Origin: Papaver somniferum | Lineage: Eukaryota > Streptophyta > Magnoliopsida > Ranunculales > Papaveraceae | Assembly (NCBI RefSeq): GCF_003573695.1 | Contig: NC_039361.1 | Span: 133,642,777-133,706,776 of the forward strand | DNA length: 64,000 bases | Direction of reading: 5' to 3' | In this document: positions 11,073 to 22,347 of the stretch, piece by piece | Position numbering within the stretch: the first letter of the stretch is position 1 | How the letters are laid out: every line of letters starts with the position of its first letter | Made by a program: the position numbers and the translations under genes | The notes under the pieces: generated by a model | Told to the model about the DNA's origin: nothing | Seen by the model: only the letters and a program-made list of their open reading frames with translations | Database searches by the model: none

Positions 11073-11385
11073 TACTCTGTCCGTTCCTTTTTAATAGGTT
11101 GGTTTTGTTTTTAGAGAAATTTAAGAATATTAAGAGAACTAATCATTGAAAGTGGTCCTCATGACACTTGTCAATAAAAGAAGTGAAGTGAAATGATCCC
11201 TATGACACTTGTCAGTAAAAGAAGTAAAGTAAAATGGTCCACATGATACTTGTCATCAAAAGAAGTTAGAAAAATGATCCCAAAAAATTAAAGTAACATT
11301 TGATTTTCCCAATTAGAAAACCAACCTATTTTTTTTGAAACATTTATTTATAAAACCAGCCTATTAAAAAGGAACTGAAGGAGTA
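11073..11385. mobile_element. Stowaway-type (Tc1/mariner) MITE
   Basis: The ends are inverted repeats of more than 30 bp. The left reads TACTCTGTCCGTTCCTTTTT and the right, in reverse, TACTCCTTCAGTTCCTTTTT, both continuing with AATAGG-T/C-TGGTTTT. The TA at each end is the expected dinucleotide target duplication. The CTCC-TC-GTTCC terminus is the signature of plant Stowaway elements. Inside are three tandem units of about 45 bp built on ATGACACTTGTCA-x(2-3)-AAAAGAAGT (starting near 11160, 11204 and 11249). Confidence 0.85.
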
Positions 11386-11597
11386 ATATTTATTTGTACC
11401 GATGAAGCCAAAGTCTCTATCCCCTTTATTTTAGCTTGGAGTAAAATAAATTCAATTGACGACATCAAACTGGTGGGCAACCACTCCACCACTCTGCTCC
11501 CATAGATTCCATCTTTTCTCCTACCTACGTAACCCACACTGCTTGCGTGGGCATCTCATTTTATTACACGTCAAAATGTCAAATCACAGTTTAGCAA
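11386..11597. other. Upstream region of the REF/SRPP gene
   Basis: Distal promoter without transposon signatures. It contains an ACGT core (TTACACGTCAAAA) near 11564. Confidence 0.4.
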
Positions 11598-11803
11598 CAC
11601 GTGTCAATGCTTAAGACCAAAAATTAGAAGCGCTATACGATATTAACCAGCATTACTTCGCAAGTGTTCTACTAACTACCACCGACTCTAAAAGCGATGC
11701 TGCTGTTTGTAGGTCCTTGAAGAATGCAAACCGTCAATTTATACCCGACACATCAAAAGGTTGCTGCTCCGTATAACATTTCTATATATATCTCAGCTGG
11801 ATC
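11598..11803 (+). promoter_or_regulatory. Promoter of the REF/SRPP gene: G-box/ABRE and TATA box
   Basis: A palindromic CACGTG within ACACGTGTC lies at 11598-11603. This is a G-box that also matches the ABRE core bound by bZIP factors of the ABA response. A good TATA box, CTATATATAT, lies at 11782-11791, about 75 bp upstream of the start codon. Family members in other plants respond to drought and ABA, so the ABRE is plausible, but its function here is inferred. Confidence 0.55.
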
Positions 11804-11862
11804 CTTTACTTGAGTTTTGTTTTGATAATTCGAACAAAGAAAAAAAAAATCAGACAGCAACA

Positions 11863-13397
11863 ATGGCGACAACTACTGATACAAGAAACAAGGTTTGTAA
11901 ATAAGACCCTGATTTACTTTGAGGTTGATTCGTTATTCTGATTATTTTTTTTTTATAAATAATTTGTTTGTTTTTTTGCAGGGGGAGAATGGAGCTAAGA
12001 TTACCATTGAGAGCAGTAATGAAGAGCTGAAACATCTTGGATTCGTAAAAGTAGCTTATTTTAACATTTTAATTTTTGGGTCTAGTTTTTATGAATTCGT
12101 TAAAGATAATTCTGGACCATTCAAATCTGGGATTGGAAAAGTTGAGGGTATTGTTAGTCCTGTTCTTGACAAGTTCAGAGATGTACCTGTTCATCTTCTT
12201 GGATTTCTTGATAAGAAGGTACACTTTTTCCCTTAAATTTAAGGTTTTCAACATCCCCTATGAATTTATACTGGAGATATTATGATCTAATTTGATGAAA
12301 ATATCTATACTGTTTATGAGTTGATTTGTATGGATGTGTGTGGATTCATTGTTGTATGTTGTTCATACGTTTACGTTTCCTTGCATGGTTCAGTTGTTTC
12401 GGTTGTCAGATATTTAGATCTTGCTGTTGTACCTACCTAGAATGTGGACTACTAAGTGATATGTTCATAACTTCAATTGTTTCCTATGGCGACTAAATAA
12501 TCTTTTCAATTCTCCAATGTCCATTACCAGCTATAGCTTGTTTAGATACCTACTGGGGGTTGGATATGTGTTGCTCCTCTTTGAAGGACGTTTATACTTA
12601 GTTGTGTTGTATAATCATGGCGAATTGGTTGGGGGAGACTTGGTGCATTACATTAGAGTTTTACCATGTTATAGACTGGATATTGATTAGGCCATAACAG
12701 TAGTACTGAAGTAGTGTCCCAAGTTGTTGAGGGCATGCGACATTTAGGATTATAGCTGCCTTTGTTGTTTATGTCTGCTTTACAAAATGTGATATATGGT
12801 ATAATGCATAGCCGAACTCTTACATAAAATTTTCACCATGCCATCAACTGGATATTGTTCAAGGAACTATGGTTGCCTGCATTGTGTATGACTGCTTAAC
12901 AAGACGTGATAGTAGCTCGGTGCCTAGTTGAAATTTTGGTGAAAGAAGGCTTATAGATTTGTTTTTGTTTACTGCAGGTTGATTTTGCTACAAATAAGTT
13001 CGATGAACATGCTCCTCCTATGGCTAAGCGGTTAGCCTGTCAAGCAAGGTCAATGGTTCAGAAGGCATTGGGATTGACCTCCAGTCTTGCATCCGAGGCT
13101 CAAACAAGAGGTGTAACTTTTGCCGCATGTTCTGCAATTACAAAGTCCAGAGAATGCTTAACAGAACAAACAGTAAACGCCTGGTGGACACTCAACCGTC
13201 TCACGCCATTTCGAATGGTGGCACAGGTGACAGTTCCCAGGGCTGCTCAGTTGTCAGAGAAGTATAATGACGTTGTCATGAGCATGTCAGAAAAAGGGTA
13301 TACTGCCTCGAGCTACCTTCCACTGGTTCCACTCGACAAAATAGCCGAGACTTTCAGGAAGGGTAAAGCAGTTTCAAAAGAAAAGAAGTCAAGCTGA
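11863..13397 (+). CDS. REF/SRPP-family lipid-droplet-associated protein
   Basis: Three exons join in phase 0 at both junctions: 11863-11892 (MATTTDTRNK), 11982-12218 and 12978-13397, giving 228 residues, the usual family length. Introns start GTTTGT and GTACAC and end GCAG. The REF domain runs from about residue 23 (EELKHLGFVKVAYFN) to about residue 215. Recognisable marks are GPFKSGIGKVEGIVSPV, the VPVHLLGFLDKKVD junction, WWTLNRLTPFRMVAQVTVP and the C-terminal SYLPLVPLDKIA. Proteins of this family (Arabidopsis LDAPs, Hevea REF/SRPP) coat lipid droplets or rubber particles through amphipathic helices and stabilise them; there is no signal peptide or transmembrane helix. The lysine/serine-rich tail (KGKAVSKEKKSS) is typical. 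Two further copies of the terminal exon follow downstream. The exon structure is clear and no defect is visible. Confidence 0.9.
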
Positions 13398-14558
13398 GGG
13401 ATTTTAAATGGGTGAAGGTTTGGTTCGAGTATGGAGACTAGTGAAAGAGGAACAAGCATTTAGCCTAGAATCTAGTATGGATATCGAGAGTGTTGGTGAG
13501 GAGTGTACAGGGACTATGTGGTGTTGAACTTTGCGTATGTAAATATTATTAGTAATAACACGTCCATTTTCTTGGTTAGTTTCTGCATTGGATGTGGAAG
13601 GGAATAGTGCTATTTAAGGGATGGTTTTATGATTTCCTTCTAGTTCTGGAATCTGGATTTTATTTTTGTTTCAAAACTATCACATATGTTAAATGTTCGA
13701 ATTCATCTCTAGCAGCGGAAGTAGACAGAGTAGTAGTGGCTGTTATGAGCGTTCAAGTAATCCAAAGACTGCCCAATAACTTGCATTTCATGATAGAAAG
13801 TTGCTTCTTTACAAGTTTTTTTTGTAATTGCTGTAAAAAGTAGGGGTGCTGGTGCTTTATTTCTCTGCTAAACTATAATAATCCACTGGAATTTCAGAGT
13901 GAACTCCATGAAGACGTAGGTCTGTTCAATATGAACTGGTTGCTTTTCATTTAGAGTGTCTGGTGAGACTATGATGAATGCATTGTGTTAAACTGTTGTC
14001 TCATGTCATTATTCAGGTATTGCCATCCTAGTTGGACAGGTTGTAAACTACTTCAGCTATATTGGTCGTTTCGTTGATTTCTTAATTTAATTTTATGTTT
14101 GCTGCCGTTTTTATTCTGTCATTGCTTCTACAGTTGTACCAGACTTTTTAGAATGCTTACCTGACTAATGGTTTGGATGTCTAAACTCTGAACTGCAGGT
14201 CACCCATGTAAAGGAGCTTTTGGTCTGTTGGTGCACTAATACGTATATATTCCCTTCTTCGGTGATTCAGGCAAGAGTTAGATCCTCAATTAGCCTGGTA
14301 AGTCATAAATCACCATATTCAGACAAGTACAATGAAGATGTCGATACACATCCTTCCTCCCTTCCACGTAGCCCTGGAGTTATATATGTCAACTATGTAT
14401 ACGCAAACTATGTTATAGAGTAGACATGCAGTACCGTCGTCGGATCAATGGTTGCCAGCTTATTTTCTCCTACTTGACCATGCTTGATTAGCCGTTTAGT
14501 GCAAGTAGAACTGTTAGTAAAACTAAGAGCTGATTAGTATCACTTCTGTTGGTTGCAG
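13398..14558 (+). other. 3' UTR of the REF/SRPP gene and left part of a tandem duplication
   Basis: 13398 to about 13600 is the probable 3' UTR. From about 13935 (GGTTGCTTTTCAT...) the sequence is duplicated from about 15908 onward, including AAAGGAGCTTNTTGTCTG near 14210 and 16095 and the GGATCAATGGTTG-C block near 14440 and 16291. It therefore carries the decayed upstream part of the second copy's gene structure. Confidence 0.55.
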
Positions 14559-15165
14559 GTTGAATTGGCTACAAGCCTACAAGTAAATTGAATGAGCACG
14601 AAGCGCCCGTGGAAAAACTGGTAGCCAATATTGAAACTTCCCATAGAACTTGTATCTGATGGTCGTAGCCAGTCATGGAACGTCAATAGTTCAAACACAT
14701 TTGAACATCCTCAGAGACTTGTATCCAATAGTTTAACAGGAGGTATAGCTCTTACAACATCTGAGGCAAGCTGGTATGTAGTCGGACATCAATGATTCAA
14801 CGCGCATTTGTACTTCCCCAAAAACTCCTGCGAGAGTCTAACAGGAGGTATAACTATTGCAACATCCGCCACAAAGATGGTTAGCTAGTTAGGCAAGTCG
14901 ATAGTCCAAGGTGCTCTGAAATTTCCCCTTAGGCTTGTGTTGAAGGGTCTACTAAGTGGTATAAGCATGACAGTATATCTTGCAGTTGAGATATTAAAAG
15001 ATTTTTTGTAAGGTCAAAAGTGAAATCCTGGTGGATGCTTAACTGAGTTCCTCCTTTCCGAATGGTGGCACAAGTGACAATTTCTAAAGCTGCTCAGTTA
15101 TCAGGGAAGTATAACCCTATACTCGCAAAAAGGTTATCTTCGTACTTGTGCTTGCTTTTTCTCTT
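14559..15165 (+). pseudogene. Decayed copy of the REF/SRPP terminal exon
   Basis: After a normal acceptor (GGTTGCAG at 14551-14558) the text begins GTTGAATTGGCTAC, matching exon 3 of the intact gene. Frame is lost within ten codons (TGA in the first line). Recognisable pieces in shifting frames are NEHEAPVEKLVA, one or two copies of the 'ACTTCCC..AACTTGTATC' repeat and, near 15020-15110, WWMLN-stop-VPPFRMVAQVTISKAAQLS. It lies between the intact gene and the repeat-rich copy and shows that the locus expanded by unequal crossing over before this copy decayed. Confidence 0.8.
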
Positions 15166-16215
15166 CTAAAGTTCGAACGTTTCAGCCTCAGTTATGCGTC
15201 TAATTTTTAATTCGTTTTAACATCCCATTTGTCTACATCTTTCTTTCCATATTCATGTTTTACCTGTTCTTCTAAATTTTAGTTCTCTTTTCAGAGTATT
15301 TCTGATACTAGTGAAGCGTCATGCTGAGTGTACCAAGCGTTCAACGCTTAGCATAAACGATGTGATCGAAATCAAAACAGTTCTTCAGGAGTACATGGAG
15401 AATGGCTGGAACTAGATGTACCAGAGATTGCTCGTGCCACAAGTAAGTTAATACTGAAGCACACCATGCAACGTTTATCTAAAAGATTGCATGATTTCAA
15501 CAAATGGAATTCAGAACTTAGGATTTAGAGCTCATCTCCACCATATTGGTTTATAGTGGAACCCTAATAGCATACTTTGGCAAACTGGAAAGGTGACCCT
15601 GATAGCCACAACCAAACCATTTATCTGCACACTAGAATCACATCATATTAGCATGCGACCCACATTCTGAACCTAGTTTGGCTTGATCTAAAGATTCTTT
15701 GAACTCATGGTAATTATCGCTATGGGGCTTTTACCTATATGTACCACATGATTCAAAATTCGTCTTCTCCTACTAACTGATCTACAAGAAATAAAAACCT
15801 TAAATGGTTGTATACTTAAGTTATGGTTTTGAACTATTTCTGTAGTAACCTGAAATTATAGATTAAACCTGAGAAAGTCTTAGTCTTAGTTTCTTTTCCC
15901 TCTTCATTGGTTGCTTTTCATGTGGAATTTCTGTTGGGACTATGGCAAATACATTGATCAATAGTTGGGTCCCTTGCTAGATATATACCACCAAGAATTC
16001 TTTTTATTGATTCATTCTCCACACCACCTACCAGCCCCTTTTAGAATATCTACCTAATGGTTAGGATATCTAAGCTGTAGGTCACCTTGTCAAAGGAGCT
16101 TCTTGTCTGCTGCTGCTCCAAATATATATACGCCTGCAGCTGGGCTGAGAATTAGATCCTAAATTAATCTGGTCAGGTAAAATTCACTGTATATCAGGCA
16201 ATTCCAGTGAATACA
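15166..16215. other. Spacer inside the REF/SRPP cluster
   Basis: Non-coding up to about 15900. From about 15908 it is the second copy of the duplicated segment that begins at about 13935. No gene is supported in the first 740 bp. Confidence 0.5.
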
Positions 16216-17340
16216 ATGTTTGGCATCCTTAACCAGATCCCTGGAGTCAAAGACATTAGTGATGTCATAGGGTCAGCAAGCAGTACCGTAGGATCAATGG
16301 TTGTCAACTTATATGTTACTAGTTGGGCATACTTCATCTATGGTTCAGTGCTTGTGGAGTTACTTGTGAAACAAAAAAAGCTGATTCGTGTTACTTAATT
16401 TTGTTGTTTGCAGGTTGACTCTGTAGCCAATCAGGCAGGGTCTGTGGTTCAAGGTGCGTTGGAACTTCCTCAGGAACTTGTATCCGAGGGTGTAACAGGA
16501 GTTGCAACTGTTGTAGGCCCTGTGGAAGAGCTTGTGGCCAATCAGGGAAGTTCGTTGGTTCGAGGCACATTGGGACTTCCCTTCGAACTTGTATCCAAGG
16601 GTATAATGGGAGGTATAACTGTCGCAAATTCGCTAGGCAATCAGGTACAGTCGACGGTGGACGGTGCATTGAAACTTCCACAGTTAGGTTTAGGTGTTGT
16701 AACATCTGTTGTAAAGCAGGCAGGCAGTCAGGCACGGTCAGCAGTTGAAGGCGCATTGAAACTTCCACAGATAGGTTTAAGTGTTGCAACATCTGTTGTA
16801 AATGAGGTAGGCAATCAAACAAAGTCGATAATTAAAGGGGCATTGAAACTTCCACAGATAGGTTTAGGTGTTGTAACATCTGTTGTAAAGCAGGCAGGCA
16901 GTCAGGCACGGTCCGCGGTTGAAGGCGCATTGAAACTTCCACAGATAGGTTTAAGTGTTGCTACATCTGTTGTAAATGAGGTAGGCAATCAGACAAAGTC
17001 GATAATTAAAGGGGCATTGGAACTTCCCATGAAACTTTTAGAGGAGGGTCTAATTGGAGGTATAACTGTGGGAGTACATCTTGCAGTTGAGTTCGTAATA
17101 GACATCTTAGAAGAAGAGACAGTGAAAGCCTGGTGGATGCTTAACCGAGTCCCTCCTTTCCGAATGGTGGCACATGTGACAGTTCCTATATCTGCTCAGT
17201 TGTCGAAGAAATATAATGATATTGTTACGAGCATGTCACAGAAGAGTACCGTCTTTAGTTATCTTCCTCTTGTTCCTGTCGACAAAATTGCCGAGGCTTT
17301 CAAGAAGGGTGACCCAGATTCGAAAGAGAAGTGGATCTGA
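16216..17340 (+). CDS. REF/SRPP-like protein with an expanded 29-residue repeat array
   Basis: The certain part is the exon 16414-17340 (308 residues, TGA stop), which follows the acceptor TTTGCAG. A likely first exon is 16216-16299 (28 residues, MFGILNQIPGVKDISDVIG...); its donor GTTGTC is weak but keeps phase 0, giving 336 residues. Residues of the large exon: two diverged units, five tidy 29-residue units (16636-17070) of the form G-N/S-Q-x(2)-S-x(3)-G-A-L-K-L-P-Q-x-G-L, then the family C-terminus (VKAWWMLNRVPPFRMVAHVT, then SYLPLVPVDKIAEAFKKG), closely matching the intact gene. The N-terminal REF half (exons 1-2) is not duplicated here. Either the protein starts at 16216, or this exon is spliced to exons 1-2 of the upstream gene (same phase). 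Family function is lipid-droplet coating. The repeats would add amphipathic membrane-binding surface, which is inference. Confidence 0.6.
16636..17070 (+). repeat. Five 87-bp coding repeats with a 174-bp higher-order duplication
   Basis: Units start at 16636, 16723, 16810, 16897 and 16984, exactly 87 bp apart, so the frame is kept. Units 2 and 4 are nearly identical, as are units 3 and 5 in their first part; GTCAGGCACG recurs at 16727 and 16901 (174 bp apart). This points to a recent duplication of a unit pair. A 143-codon open frame on the minus strand (16391-16822) is a by-product. Confidence 0.9.
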
Positions 17341-20300
17341 GGATTTGGTTCGGACATCTGAGTGTTTTTATGTGTTTTACCTATTTTCTATAAAGGAATA
17401 TTGTGACTATTTGTCATTTATCATGTGTTTCCAGTATAAACCAAGTTTTTATTCTATGGGAAAATAGATTTGTTTCAACGGAGTTGCGATAACCGTGTTA
17501 ATATGGGTTCTTTGGTTTTTCACGACGGGTTAATGGATGTGTGGATGCTAATAGGGAGTACTAATGTGTTTGGAGGTGTACCAAAATCCATCATTAGTAC
17601 AAAACAAAGCTAGGATAAGTTTGCTTTTGTTAGTGGTGGTCAGGATTTGTCCTGGCAAAGATAAATCAAAGGTTATGGTTCCTCAGACCATCCTGCAACT
17701 CGCACGTGTGGCATTAATTCCAATATTTTGAATGAAAAATGAACTCTCAAAGTCAAGATATGGATTTTCAAAAATTATAACGGGGAGGTTAGAACTCATG
17801 ATTTATTGTGTCATAAGAATGGCCTCTAACTAGTGTTCCACCTTGGTTGGAATTAATAGAAAAGATAAATCAACGGTGGTGTTTGTTCAACTTAAATATC
17901 ATAATTGCTTTATTAATTAGTTTTCACTAATTGCACATAATAAATAATCTATTCATTATAAAGTGTCTCAATTAGTGTTTCACTAATTGTTCATAATAAA
18001 TGACTAATCATTTTTTAATTATAAATGTTTTCTTAATTAATTATAATATTTATTTCTACTAATAAGTAATTTTGATAAATAATATCAATAGACATTTTTG
18101 GCGACAATGAGTAGTATAAGAGGTGGAGGCCGAAAGATTAGTGGTGGTTAAGGGCGAAGCCAAGCACAATTATATTTATTTTTGTTCTTTTATCGTAAAA
18201 TGGGATACAAAGTCCATTTTTCACATGTACCCAACTTGCCAAGAATTTTTTCTCCCTTTTTCTTCAAAATCCTGACTCCGCCCCTGGTTTGTGGTGGAAG
18301 AAGTAGTGACGGTGAGTGCTGGTGAATAGTGATGGACAATATTAATTTTATGTTGTCGTTACAACATCGATAACATTGTAGTGTGGAAGATGTGGTTGGT
18401 TGTTTTTAACACTTTTGATAAATGAAGGTACCATATATTTCAGGGATGATATCATACAAGACAATATTTTCATGATCGTAGTTGGATCACCCAAATGGTA
18501 CCCCTGTTATCTTTGGTACTATATCGTATAAATCATGATTTTTTAATGTTAAAATAAAATTGATCGCAATACAAAAAAGAATATATACACGGAAAAAAAA
18601 AGTAATGAAACTAATCAATTGACGATGTTTTGTTCAATCTAAACCTCATACATGGCATTTGTGATTGAAAATTAAAATTGCGTCGAACAACCTACATGGG
18701 GTGGATGGCAGTGGTGGAGTCAAAAATTGAAATTGAGGAGGCCTACTTTTAAAAAAAAGAAACATGTAAACTTTGTTGGATTAAACCATAAATATATATG
18801 GACAAAGTACTATTTATATAATAAACTAAAAAATTTATGTAGTTATTAAAAATTTAAGGGTTAGAGCTAGGTTAGTCAACCCTTGTCTAGGTGGTGGTGA
18901 ATAAAAAAAATGGATTCATATGATTTTATGGTGGTGGCGGGTATTGGTGAACAAAAACATATTATGCTAATTTCGTAACGCCACAAAATATGTAACGTTA
19001 TATTATAAAGTATAAAACGTGGTTGATGTAAAACTTTATATTGTAATGTTAAAATAAACTCGATAAAAAACATGTCCATTTTAAAAAATTGGTGCAATCA
19101 ATTTCCATGTTATGTAATAACTAAACGGACGATACGAATCAAGATCAATACATATGAAATTATTTATTATCGATTTGTCTATGTAAAGAGTGGTCAGGAT
19201 TTGTCCTTGGCAAAGATAAATTTACCGCTGGGATTTGTTCAACTTAACCATTTTTAAATGTTTTATTAATTAGTGTCTCATTGATTCTTCATAATAATTA
19301 ATTAAATTTCTATTATAAATGTCCCTTTAATAATCTAACATAAATACATAATTTTATAAATAAATAATTTTACTTAAAACTATATTAATTCTAATGGTGG
19401 TAGTGGAAGTAGGGTTGGTATAAACGGTGGCGGGTGTTTGTGAATGATGGAGGCGATAACATTACTATTGGTGGAAGAAATAGTAGCGGTGGATGGTTTT
19501 TATGGTGGTGGGTGTTGGTAATAACAGTGGATAATAATAGTTTTTGCTTTTTAGTGAGTTTTATTGACCGAGTAAAAAAAAAATCTTCACAAAACATGCA
19601 ACATTGTATTGTGAAAGATGTAATTGGCTGTTTTTAGCACGATTGATAAGGACAAAAACCAAATATTTCGAGGATGATACCGGAACGTATAAGACAATAT
19701 GATCGTGACTGTTGGATCACCGAAATGGTATCCGTATTACATAAAGGCAATCGGTGTTCCCGCGTAAGAGAACATTATCGCTCTCTCAAGTACTATTACA
19801 TTCTTTTTCCTGAAACACCATCAATGTCGAGTTGTTTCGCGACAACTACCTACAAAGACAACAACTTTCACCCAATGTCCAATATAAATCCTTATTGACC
19901 GGGAAAATGTATTTGCATTCTAAAATATTTGTTTGAAAATTATATTTGTTCATCAAAATCATCATAAAAAAACTCTATATCATAAATCTAAATTTCGTCT
20001 CTGATGTTTATAGAATATTTTTTATATTTTACATTCTCAAATCATGCGACCTCTTGATTAGAAATCAACAATATATTACGGATCAATATGTATAGGTTTC
20101 ATTCACTGGATTAGAAGGTATAGTAGATACAGATGGGTAGATCACACAAAGCAGAACATGACCGAGAATACTTCAATAATTTGGTCAAGAAATAAAGTCA
20201 AAAATTTAAGATTAACTTTATATAGGACTAATTAGATCGGCTTCGATAGGAGCCGACTAAAATAGGGATCAATAATAATTTCCAAGTAAGACAATTGCAA

Positions 20301-21446
20301 AACATAGTTTGGCTAACTCTGCCTATGTAAATAATGGTCAAGATTTGTCCTTCCTCAATTGCTTGTTATGTGAGAAGAAGGTGATGGCTAAGATTGAGGT
20401 ACAATGCAAATATATTAGATTCGTACCATTTACAACTGGACTCCTTGAAAATAATTGACGTGTTGTTATTATTATTACAGGTAAGGGATACATTGACCAC
20501 ACTTGCGAAAATAGCTCACTTTGCAAATGATTGGTGTTGCATGTACTGTCTAGAATGCAACGAGGAATTTGAGGAAACAAGCACCAGAAGCAGTGTCTGG
20601 AGTATTTTGGATATAGTAACTTAGACCCGATGTAATACTTATGTTCTTTTTTTTTAGGTTTTCCACAGTCTATTTATTTAAGAAAAATGAACATTGCAGA
20701 TACATAACATCAACAAAAATTAGACAAATTGCGTTTGACAATAATGACTACTGATGGTCCGAAAACGGAAAAAGAAAGGAATTGTTGTAGAAGAATTGTT
20801 GGGATATGCAACAGATTACTTGATACGAATGAAAGATGTATAACTATTTTGATTCTGAAATCACATAAAGTTCACAGTAGAAGATTACATCAAGTTTAAA
20901 GTTAGTAACAAACATAATATGGCTAACTAAAATGTTAAAAACAAACATGATATATAAACTTAGAAAGCCGTGGGACTTGAAGAGGCCAATTTTGAAAACT
21001 ACAATCTTAGAAAGCAACGATCCACAATACAATGATTTTTTTTATAAATATTCAACGTAGAAGATGTCAACTTTTGGTAAAGGATCTATTGACAACCTAT
21101 TAATTTGAAATAGGATCATGGAGTACTATATGTGTTCAAGGTTCTTTATGAGGTAATGTGTCGCTAGATTGTATTCCAAGTGAAGGTAGGAACATATAGA
21201 AGTGACAAAATGTCCAAGACTTTTAAAGTTACCAAATCCTTCGTTAAGACGAACTGCTGAACATAATACTTTGTTGAAGATTGAATGGCAGAGGTTCGCA
21301 TATATACAATCCCTTCGAAAAGGTAATGGGTACACATTTTAAACATTTTCATCTAATGGGTGTTGAAAATTTACAGGAAAATCATGTGACATTGGAGAGT
21401 TTGCATCATCCGTTCGATGCAAAAAAAAAAAATACTATTCTCTGCC
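17341..21446. other. Long non-coding stretch with diverged duplicated blocks
   Basis: 17341 to about 17460 is the 3' UTR of the preceding gene. Two diverged copies of one repeat can be recognised: 17630-18560 and 19190-19760. They share GTCAGGATTTGTCCTNGGCA, GTTTGTTCAACTTAA, TTTATTAATTAG and a late block with GATGATA-x-C and GTTGGATCACC-x-AAATGGTA. Both are AT-rich with GGTGGT-rich patches and contain no coding domain. A third GTCAAGATTTGTCCTT occurs at 20337. Apart from the fragment at 20480-20624, no gene is supported. Confidence 0.5.
20480..20624 (+). pseudogene. Possible Cys-rich fragment of an RPA-like protein
   Basis: After a good acceptor (TTATTACAG ending at 20480) a frame reads VRDTLTTLAKIAHFANDWCC, then MYCLECNEEFEE, to a stop at 20624. 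The WCCMYCLEC spacing is reminiscent of the zinc-containing C-terminal OB domain of RPA70-like proteins, which are also carried by plant Helitrons. A Helitron-type 3' terminus lies 2.3 kb downstream in the same orientation. The match is short and could be chance. Confidence 0.2.
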
Positions 21447-21610
21447 TACGAGCTGCAAAAGAGCACTGAAAAAGAACATGCTCCAGCGATTCTTCTTCAA
21501 TACCACAAAACACACACTTAAAATCCAGTTGGCTAATAAGTGTGTGCTGTGTGGTATTGAAGAAGAACCGATGGAGCATGTTCTTTTTCAGTGCTCTTTT
21601 GAAGCTCGTG
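21447..21610. repeat. Large hairpin: 71-bp inverted arms, 16-bp loop
   Basis: The left arm 21450-21520 (starting GAGCTGCAAAAGAGCACTG) pairs with the right arm 21537-21607 (ending CAGTGCTCTTTTGAAGCTC), with about five mismatches in 71 bp. Similarity runs a few bases further on both sides. The right arm is the genuine LINE coding strand (C-V-L-C-G-I-E-E-E-P-M-E-H). Confidence 0.85.
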
Positions 21611-22347
21611 CGTGGCTGTGGATTTCGAATACTTTTGGTTTAACAGCTAACTTTGAGCTTGTTGTGTCCTTCAGGGCAGCTAAGAGTAGAATTAAAATTG
21701 TTCTTGATATGTGGTTAGTAGAAAATTTGGTTTTCAGGTCAGAACTGTGGGCTATGCGCAACAATTATGTCTTTGATCGTAAGAAAATGAACTGGAATAT
21801 TTTCTACAAGCGTGTTCTAAATCTGATTCAAGACTATTCACTCCGGCTTAAGGGAGATATGAAGAACTGTGCGGAAGATATTGTGCTGCTTGATTATTTT
21901 CGAGTAGCCCATAGAAGGGTAAAGCATCAGGATCCTGTTGAATTTTTTTGGAATCCTCCTGAAGATAATGAACTTCAGATCTGCTGTGACGGGGCGGAGA
22001 AAGGAATTCCAGGCATTGCTGGTGCTGGGGTGGTGGCTAGAGACGCGCATTGTTCAGTACTTGGACCTATGAGTATTGGACTTGGAGTTACTACAAATTA
22101 CTTGGCAGAGTTATATGGAATTCTAATTGGTTTGGAATGGGCTATGCAAAGGGGTTTTGATCGTATTTTTGTCCGGTCAGATTCATATGGCGTGGTAGAA
22201 GCTTTCAAAAATAATTCTATCCCTTGGTTTGCAAAGACTAAATGGATGGTGATTTGTAGACATTATACGTCTATAAGGTTCATTCACACTTATAGGGAGG
22301 CGAATTTTCGGCAGATAAAATGGCTAAGCGTGGTTTTTTTTAGCTAA
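21538..22347 (+). pseudogene. LINE ORF2 C-terminus: zf-RVT and RNase H
   Basis: The frame starts inside the element with the zf-RVT motif (KCVLCGIEEEPMEHVLFQCS, then ARAWLW). After a linker comes an RNase H domain (RVT_3 type): CCDGAEKGIPGIAGAGVVAR holds the first catalytic Asp, AELYGILIGLEWAMQRG holds Glu, and VRSDSYGVVEAF holds the next Asp. The domain serves to remove the RNA strand during LINE integration. Close to the end, near 22310, a shift into another frame would give ADKMAKRGFF, the usual 'D-x-x-A' end of plant L1 RNase H, so the copy has a frameshift. The ATG at 21478 lies in the inverted head and is not a true start. Confidence 0.85.

Noticed and set aside
16391..16822. 143-codon minus-strand frame through the REF/SRPP repeats
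   Set aside because: The 87-bp unit keeps any stop-free frame open; the plus strand carries the family C-terminus and splice acceptor.
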